A stretch of 64,000 nt of DNA. It comes from Perkinsus olseni. Taxonomy: Eukaryota; Perkinsozoa; Perkinsida; Perkinsidae. The position numbers and the translations under genes were made by a program. Position 1 is the stretch's first letter. Every line of letters starts with the position of its first letter. The DNA is taken from NCBI GenBank assembly GCA_013115135.1, contig JABANP010000047.1:62001-126000 (forward strand), given 5' to 3'. This document shows positions 57,821 to 64,000 of the stretch, piece by piece. The notes beneath the pieces are model-generated. The model was not told where the DNA came from and searched no databases. It saw only the letters and a list, made by a program, of their open reading frames with translations.

Positions 57821-59383
57821 ATGCTAGTAGACTTCCTCAACCGCTTGTTTTTAGGACTCGGCGTTGAAGTACTTATGTCCGAAAATCTCCCCCTCATGAT
57901 GAACCGCGCTGGTTCCCTGTCGAATCCCCAGAGGGCAAACTATGATACTCGTCTACGAGGTTGTCGCCTCTCTACCATCTTGATGGATCGATCTTACCTA
58001 CGCAGCATCGAGAGTCCCGAAGATGCATCCGTCACCTCGATACCGGACGTCTCTATCGATTTTTTCTTGAGTCATTCATGGTCTGCTAATGGTTTCCGGA
58101 AACAAGTGGCTCTCTTCCTCTGCTGCAGTACCACCTCTACCTACATAGTCTCGCTTATCCCCTCGTCTATCCTAGCAGCACGTCTTCTATATGCGAGCTT
58201 TCAAAACGGAACTGGATTGGGCTGGACGGCAAACGGATTCGACTTAACTGTATTCACTTTCGGTTTTGTGTCATTTCTACTCGGTCTTATCATTATTTCG
58301 TTATATAAGCATCGTAATACGATGGTATTTCTCGATAAATGTTGTATACCACAGAATGACCCCATTGCCAAGTCCTATGGTATATCGAGGCTAGCAGATT
58401 ATCTGCGTGTATCTAACAAGTTATTGATACTCTGGTCTCCTGATTACCTCGAGCGCCTCTGGTGTGTCTATGAGCTGGCCGTCTTCCTGCGGTTTCACAA
58501 GAAGGAAGATGTTATCTTGGTTAATCTGAACCACCTCGAGCTCTGTATGTCACTGATGATCGTGCAGTCGTTCAGTATTGTCACACTTCTCTTGATAGAG
58601 CCGTGGAAACCGGATCTCGTCTACATTGTATGTGGTATGGCTATGATCGCGAGTGTCTTAGTAGATCGTGGGGCCCTCAGCTGTAGCGAGGAGTGGCGAA
58701 AGTTCCGTTCTGAAGTCAAGCGTTTTAGCGTTCGCCGAGCCAAGTGTTCATCATCAGAGGACTATGACACCCTGAAGCAGCTCATCACTGATATGTATGG
58801 TTCGGAGGAGAGCTTTGCCACGGTGGTGCGGAGTATCTGGCTGGGTGAAGGCGAGGACAATAATCACTCCACTTGCTTGCTCTCGAGAACTTCGCTGCGA
58901 GTCATTTGTGCTCCCTACATCCCTCTTCTTATCGCACGTATTTCATGGGTCATCACACTTTTATTCCCACCACAGCTCGACGGTAACGCAGTATCCTTAC
59001 TTCCGATCTATGATGTTGGTGTAATGCGTGAAGACTTACCGAGTCCTCTGGAGGTCTTCATGTGGGAGTTACGTACCTCAATTATACCAATACTCATGCT
59101 GTGCTTCCGTGCCCCCTTGATGCTACTCGCTGGACATAAACTGGCAACAAGTTCGATTTCTGAAAGGGTTGCCAAATGGCATCTTGGTATCATTCACGCC
59201 ATATTTTTCGGTGCTTATATTATTTTGACACGTGTGGTCTGTGGCTGGCAGAACTTCTATTTCCCCCTCCGACGAGGTCTGATGAATATGCCGATGGGAG
59301 AAGCAATCCACTGGGCGTATAGTGTCGCCGCTGTAACTGTTACATCCTCGGTCTTATCGAAGTCATATGCACGAAACCCTTAA
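57821..59383 (+). CDS. TIR-like domain membrane protein, intact copy 2
   Basis: Single ORF of 520 aa. From residue about 75, DFFLSHSW (strand A/box 1 of TIR-like folds) is followed by two hydrophobic helices. Then come VFLDKCCIPQ, a LLILWSPDYLERLWCVYELAVF segment and more helices (about 6-8 in all). The order SHSW ... LDKxCI ... RLWCxxE is the pattern of a TIR-like family frequent in protists, here with membrane helices inserted inside the fold. No EAD, kinase or LRR module was seen. Whether it keeps NADase-type catalysis is unknown; the E of WCVYE could serve. A broken copy lies 8.4 kb upstream, and fragments lie at 40.4 and 35.3 kb on the other strand. Confidence 0.75.
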   Translation: MLVDFLNRLFLGLGVEVLMSENLPLMMNRAGSLSNPQRANYDTRLRGCRLSTILMDRSYLRSIESPEDASVTSIPDVSIDFFLSHSWSANGFRKQVALFLCCSTTSTYIVSLIPSSILAARLLYASFQNGTGLGWTANGFDLTVFTFGFVSFLLGLIIISLYKHRNTMVFLDKCCIPQNDPIAKSYGISRLADYLRVSNKLLILWSPDYLERLWCVYELAVFLRFHKKEDVILVNLNHLELCMSLMIVQSFSIVTLLLIEPWKPDLVYIVCGMAMIASVLVDRGALSCSEEWRKFRSEVKRFSVRRAKCSSSEDYDTLKQLITDMYGSEESFATVVRSIWLGEGEDNNHSTCLLSRTSLRVICAPYIPLLIARISWVITLLFPPQLDGNAVSLLPIYDVGVMREDLPSPLEVFMWELRTSIIPILMLCFRAPLMLLAGHKLATSSISERVAKWHLGIIHAIFFGAYIILTRVVCGWQNFYFPLRRGLMNMPMGEAIHWAYSVAAVTVTSSVLSKSYARNP

Positions 59384-60065
59384 ATGCGTTACCGCTGTCG
59401 CCCAAGGAGGTGGGAACTTTGCCAAGGTTACGAAGCTCACGAGTATCAATGACCCAGTAAAGTTATTTGTCTTTCGAGCTACACTGCACTACAACAGAAG
59501 AGTTTTGAGTTCTCGATGAGTTGCAGGAGTCACCGTTCTCGATTCATGAATGGCGGCAGATCCTTAGTTCAGCTGATGGCCCTTACCTGAAGGGGAAGGC
59601 AATCTTCCCCCAAAGACAAAATAAGATCATCAGCCCTCCGAAAGGTTTCCAGTGGTTTTCATTTTTGAGCATCACGGAAAATGCAAGAATTAGCGTTAGC
59701 ATCTAGCGTTAGCGGACCGCAGGCCGACAGAAATGAATACCATCAAACTCCCGCACGCCTTGAAAACAATATTTACATCAGTAAAAAGACATTGTCTTTT
59801 TGCTGACGTGAATATTGTCCATTCGCGCATTTGCACTTGGAAGATATAGTTCGAGCCAGCTGAGCCCTATTCCTCCTGTTTCAGCATGCAATCGAGAAGG
59901 CCGGCGTATCGGGCGGGAAACGAAGAGTTATTGTGCGCTGAGATATTCCACCCAGGGAAATGGCCAAAAATTACATCTTCAACGCGGAGGAGCAAGGTCG
60001 AGGGAAGCACACGAGTTTTCTCTCTTGAAGTGTTCTGTGAATTGTAACGGTTCTCAACGCTCGCA
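59384..60065. other. flank with truncated family F start
   Basis: Collinear with copy 1 to about 59945. At 59885 the opening of family F copy C (MQSRRPAYRAGNE) is preserved, then the match breaks after about 60 bp, so that gene is deleted from this unit. A hairpin at 59766-59818 corresponds to the one at 51392. Confidence 0.7.
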
Positions 60066-61438
60066 ATGCGTGTCTTCAGCTTCAGCTTGCTCACTGCCAC
60101 ACTTCGTCTCGCCAGAGGGAGAAGTGGTTCCAGCACGGTGAGTCCCCGACATACTGATCCACCCTTCTCCGTACTCTGCTCGTGTATGTAGGCCGGAGCT
60201 CTACAAGCCACTCCCGCTGATCGCTGTACTCTCACCGCTAATTACTCTTCCGAGGAGAGCGGGACATGAGCAGAAGGTCAGACGGATTCAAGACCATTCC
60301 CGTAAGAAACGAGGACACCACCGTTCAGGGTCGCCATTGCCCAATTTTATCGTCATCTTGGTTTGATTCCCACCTCGGACATCTTTCCCTTCTCGTAGCG
60401 TCAGTGACCGCGAAGTATGACCGGAGACTGAAGACCTATTCTGTAGACCATGCTTCGGTTCTGTTCACGTAAACCCGGAGGGATGTCCGCCCGGAATTGA
60501 ATCACCCTCTCGCTTCTCGCTGTCCTCGTAGGGAAAACGAGCTTTCTCGGCGAATATCAAAGACTGCGCCACCATATTAGCCCGGGAGACTTATCATTCG
60601 ACGACATGCAGGACTACATCCTTGGAAGCGGCCATGATTGTGAAGAAAGCATCGTAGAAGGCGCGAGGAGCTTCCTCTACCGGAGCAACGCATTCGAAGA
60701 TGATCACATCCGACGAAAATTGGACGCCGAGCTCGCTAAGAAACCCGACGCTTCCTCTGCCGCCATCATCTACTGCCATTTGTCCTACCATGAGAGGTAT
60801 TCTCACACTAACACCGTGGTGGTTTTCAATCAAGATCCTCAGGAATTTGATCCGGTAAGATCAGCTTCGATTCCCACAAATTACGGTATAGTGTGGCTGT
60901 TCATTTCAAGAATCGTCCCCTGTCACCGTTATTCGCGGTCTGGAGTGGGAAGCGTGACCACGCTCTGATGAACGCTATCACTTTCGGAGTTCCGGGGACC
61001 GAAAGAGCCCCAAAGTGAGCGAATCGAGCATCCGCTGTTTGGTCTACCATAACTCCTATAACTTCAGGATACCCCTCTCTGCTGAAGGTCTCAATCTTGT
61101 GAGATCTGTACCTTTCGGCACATCTCTCTCAAAACGAGAGAGGTTTAATACGAGTTTCCCGGGAATGATGGTCGATGTCGGTAAGGAGCTCCTGAAGGAC
61201 GCCAACGTCAGGAGTCAAGGCCGAGCAGGACGGCTGGAATATCGGAATAGACGAGAACGATGTTGATAACGTCCAGATGGCTTTCGCCGAGGTTCTGACC
61301 ATCGCCGTGGCCACTAATTGGAATGAGGAGGTGAAGTCATACATCCCCAGACGCTCGAGGCGTCACATCGCTCTCCGTGGTATGAATCGGATGCTGCAAG
61401 TGGAGGCTGCTTCACCTCATTCACCCGGGGCAGCTTGA
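60066..61438 (+). CDS. family F protein, copy E (one frame break)
   Basis: Leader exon from ATG 60066 (MRVFSFSLLTATLRLARG) to a GTGAGT at about 60139. Later exons match copy D: about 60531-60854 (HHISPGD, MQDYILG, DCEESIVEGARSFL), a middle exon near 60910-61014 (VWSGKRDHALMNAI) and a last exon ending at 61438. In the last exon one extra G near 61211 (CAGGAGTC against CAGAGTC in copy D) shifts the frame inside KDANVR. Downstream similarity resumes in the new frame to VAVATNWNEEVKSYIPRR and the stop. Either a young pseudogene or a sequencing indel. Confidence 0.6.
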
Positions 61439-62281
61439 AAAGACATCGCAAGTGACGTCTTCCACATGATGTTGATTGATGTTGAATACGATATCTTGCG
61501 TTGAAGTTTGTATGCATGTTCTAAAGGTTGGAGTACAATGAAGAGGAGTATGACCACACAATTACAGAGTGATGATGATGATGGTCATGAGCCGTCCGGA
61601 TCATATATCTATGAATGATTGGATAATCCGACGAATTGGGAGCCCAACTTGGATCCACGGCTTCCCCAGGGATGCAGTTACCAAACCGAACTCCAGTCCT
61701 GCTACTGCTACATCGACTGATTAGACTACGCCGCGATGCTTCGAATAGGGCCTCACTCATACGGCAGTGGGCTACTTCGGTAGCACTTGTACTCTACAGG
61801 TTCTAGATCAGCTCTCCCTGTTTGCTACCCTCATGTCCATGCCTCTACACGAAAAGCGTGTACGGTATTTTCACGGAGGACCACCCCCGCGGCCTCCCTC
61901 AGAGCCTGTTGGATAGGCGGGACTCATCACATCGTTGAGTTACCTGGCAAGAGATTCTGCCAGAGTCTGATCGTTCTCTTCGGACAGTGAGGGCTTCAGC
62001 GAAGGCTGTAGAACCGTCTCCATCCATTCACTTGTGGAAGAGCGCATCCTTCGGCTGTGCCGAGAATAACAAGTCCCGGTGGTGATCTGTTTTCCGGAGA
62101 ATACTCGCACGGGAAGGCGTACCGTTCTGAGGGGCTCTGACACGTTCTCGTCATAAGCTGATTCGATCTCTTGTGGGCAGAATTCTCTTCTTCCACTGCT
62201 CCCAATTCTCCACTAATTAGCGACTCGCGATACAAAGTCATGGCAGAACATCAGAAACGGGATAAACAGCCCCTACATACT
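61439..62281. other. intergenic
   Basis: No gene, splice-linked exon series or repeat recognised between family F copy E and the uS2m-like gene. Confidence 0.4.
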
Positions 62282-64000
62282 TCATGTCCATTCACTCCCA
62301 ACTGACACGCTCTCGGCGGTCGGAATGTTAACCGACTTGCCGGGATCCTCGCGAGGCTGCTGTTCGGTGGTCGTCTGGATTGACAAGTCTGGCTTCGTGT
62401 CGGTCAAAACCTGAAGAAATCTGGTAACTTCGGGAGAGCATATCTTACTAACCTGAGAGGCCACGATATCTCGGAGCATGAAGTCCGTTCTTGCTGTAGG
62501 GCATGGCAGAAGGTAGTCGCATGATTCGAGGATCTCGGGATGCTCACTGAGCTCTCGGTTGGTGACCACCATCATCACCGGTACATTTATTTGCTGACAG
62601 CGGAGCGAAGCAGCTCAGGATGGTGAAATTAGTTCACGTGCTGCTCTACATGTAGTGCCTTGATGTAGAGCACGGGGTCCAAACACATGATGAGATGATA
62701 ATGGGCTGATGCTGTAGCGATAACCGACATGTCCATGCGTGCTGAATGATACCAACTTTTTCGAAACTCGTCTTGCAAGCATCGTTACCTTTCGAGAACT
62801 GCAGACCCTCGAAGTGATTCTTCCAACTTACCCCTCCTTGATTCTTGCTGCCTGAATACTCATCATCATCACCATTCGACCCTAATCACCGGGGTCTCAC
62901 CAATGACCAGTACAGGAGCGTTGTTCTCCTTCAAGAGCTTCAGAAACTTGAAACTTCTCTTGTAGTTCATCAGCATCGTGTACGGGTCCGCTATATACTG
63001 GACCGTTACTTTGTTAGAAATCCGATTGAAGTTCATGGCCGCCTACAACAACAACTGGTCGTCTGAGCAAGCCGATCCTGGGTTACACTCAAACTCAACC
63101 CAATCCGAGTTGATAACAACAACCTTGGTAAGTGAGTCAAAAGGGCTCATGCTAAGACTTTGGCATCATGCGGAGTAGCTTCTGTAACTGAGGACACACT
63201 TTCATATCGCTCGAAGATGCCCGCAGAAGGCAGTACACTGACGAGGGATGCTCAGTGCTGGACGAGATCTCAGACGTCAACTCTAAAATGTGAGTTTCAC
63301 CTCAGCATGCTGCTTCTTTAGGACGATCATATCCTGCTTCTTGCCGCCAGGGAAAGCGACCTCTGGGATCTTTCTTGATTCATGTGCTCGCCGGAATCCC
63401 TCAGTGATGTTCCATAGCCTCCCGTCGACGCCTAAGAACGCACTTTCCGGCGTAAGTCCCATTCGTGAATGAACTGACCTTCGCTCCGTCGGTGTCATAT
63501 ACTTTGTCGTACGATTGAGGGAATGCTTATTGAACAACATGCCAGTATCAAAGAGCTCCTTCTGGTCAGATCCTTTAATGATGTCTCGGAAACGCTTGGA
63601 TTCAACTTTAAGATGCTTCTTTGTGAAGGCCACCTTCGAGTCATCCAAGTACAATCTCTGCACAGGAAACCACAGACGTAGAAATAAGGTCGACTACCAC
63701 TCCAATGGGAGATGCTCAGATAGCAGGGCGACCAGACGACAACAGCAGCAGCAGCAGCTCACTCTGAGAACTTCGTCATGCTCCCTTCGTTCCTCTGCAT
63801 GAAGGAATGTGCTGAACATGTCAGACCCGTGCACGGAACCACGACGGGCCTTGCGGTGACGCGACAAGGATTGGCTTGACTTCTCCTGCCCGGTCATCTG
63901 GAAAAATAACAAGTCGGGATGATTCGCTCTTCTGTCAGCTATCGGCAGGCTCACCGTCTCCGCAGCTGATAGACCCAGGATCTTTCGAGCGTGTTCCAAT
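62282..64000 (-). CDS. mitochondrial ribosomal protein uS2m-like, 5' end beyond window
   Basis: Minus-strand multi-exon gene. Likely exons: beyond the window edge to about 63800 (DMFSTFLHAEERREHDEVL), 63658 to about 63304 (RLYLDDSKVAF, SRMGLTPESAFLGVDGRLWN), about 63042-62900 (VQYIADPYTMLMNYKRSFKF then LLKENNAPVLVIG), about 62849-62750 (SKNQGG, WKNHFEGLQF), about 62740-62650 (LIMCLDPVLYIKAL) and 62593-62282 (QINVPVMMVVTN then YLLPCP). The series VLVIG-SKNQ ... CLDPVLYIKAL ... INVPVMMVVTN ... YLLPCP follows the uS2 core (ILFVGTK ... VVVDP.....A ... IPVIALVDTN ... YPIPGND). The N-terminal part has no recognised counterpart. Exon ends are approximate. Confidence 0.55.

Larger units (their letters stand above)
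54940..60000. repeat. 8.4-kb segmental duplication, copy 2
   Basis: Collinear with ~46555-51600 apart from the inverted block and small indels. It ends inside a truncated family F gene start at about 59945, after which the sequence instead matches the region upstream of family F copy D. Confidence 0.85.

Overview
This is a nuclear window from an intron-dense eukaryotic microbe. Introns are GT-AG and mostly 40-70 nt long, base composition is close to balanced, and the tRNA genes carry no encoded CCA. The gene mix (two-repeat ABCB transporters, short TMEM14 proteins, membrane-bound TIR-like proteins, expanded lineage-specific families) fits an alveolate protist of Perkinsus type. That assignment is inferred from style, not proved. 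Exons below were derived by eye from splice signals, frame and family similarity.

Layout. (1) 0.5-4.0 kb: minus-strand tandem array of tRNA-Pro(AGG) genes on an exact 155-bp period, in two blocks. (2) 5.2-17.9 kb: one giant plus-strand gene of more than 45 small phase-0 exons, encoding about 2,700 residues of a Cys/Trp-Gly repeat I do not recognise. A 12-exon block occurs twice. (3) 18-19.4 kb: intergenic with two near-perfect palindromes. (4) 19.4-27.0 kb: two tandem MDR-type ABC transporter genes, the second broken by a 0.9-kb out-of-frame deletion. (5) 27.8-30.2 kb: branched-chain aminotransferase. (6) 31.3-34.1 kb: ABCB10-like half transporter. (7) 34.2-34.7 kb: 2H-type cyclic phosphodiesterase. 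(8) 35.0-39.5 kb: tandem pair of minus-strand genes of an unrecognised family (called family F here). (9) 40.4-42.2 kb: a TIR-like gene fragment and two TMEM14-like genes, minus strand. (10) 42.3-45.6 kb: uncharacterised genes, one resembling CCDC137. (11) 45.7-46.9 kb: HD-domain phosphohydrolase. (12) 46.6-61.4 kb: an 8.4-kb segmental duplication carrying the membrane TIR-like gene (copy 1 broken, copy 2 intact) with family F genes downstream. (13) 62.3-64 kb: minus-strand gene resembling mitochondrial ribosomal protein uS2m, running off the window.

Housekeeping genes (BCAT, ABCB10-like, HD hydrolase, TMEM14, uS2m-like) lie among fast-duplicating accessory loci: the tRNA array, the giant repeat gene, the ABC pair and the TIR-like/family F modules. 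Several otherwise conserved genes contain single-base frame breaks in or next to short homopolymers. This suggests sequencing or assembly indels, although the break in the first ABC gene falls on a CCC-U site, a motif linked to +1 frameshifting in Perkinsus mitochondria. The strongest candidate for something undescribed is the giant Cys/WG repeat protein; next are family F and its pairing with the TIR-like membrane protein.
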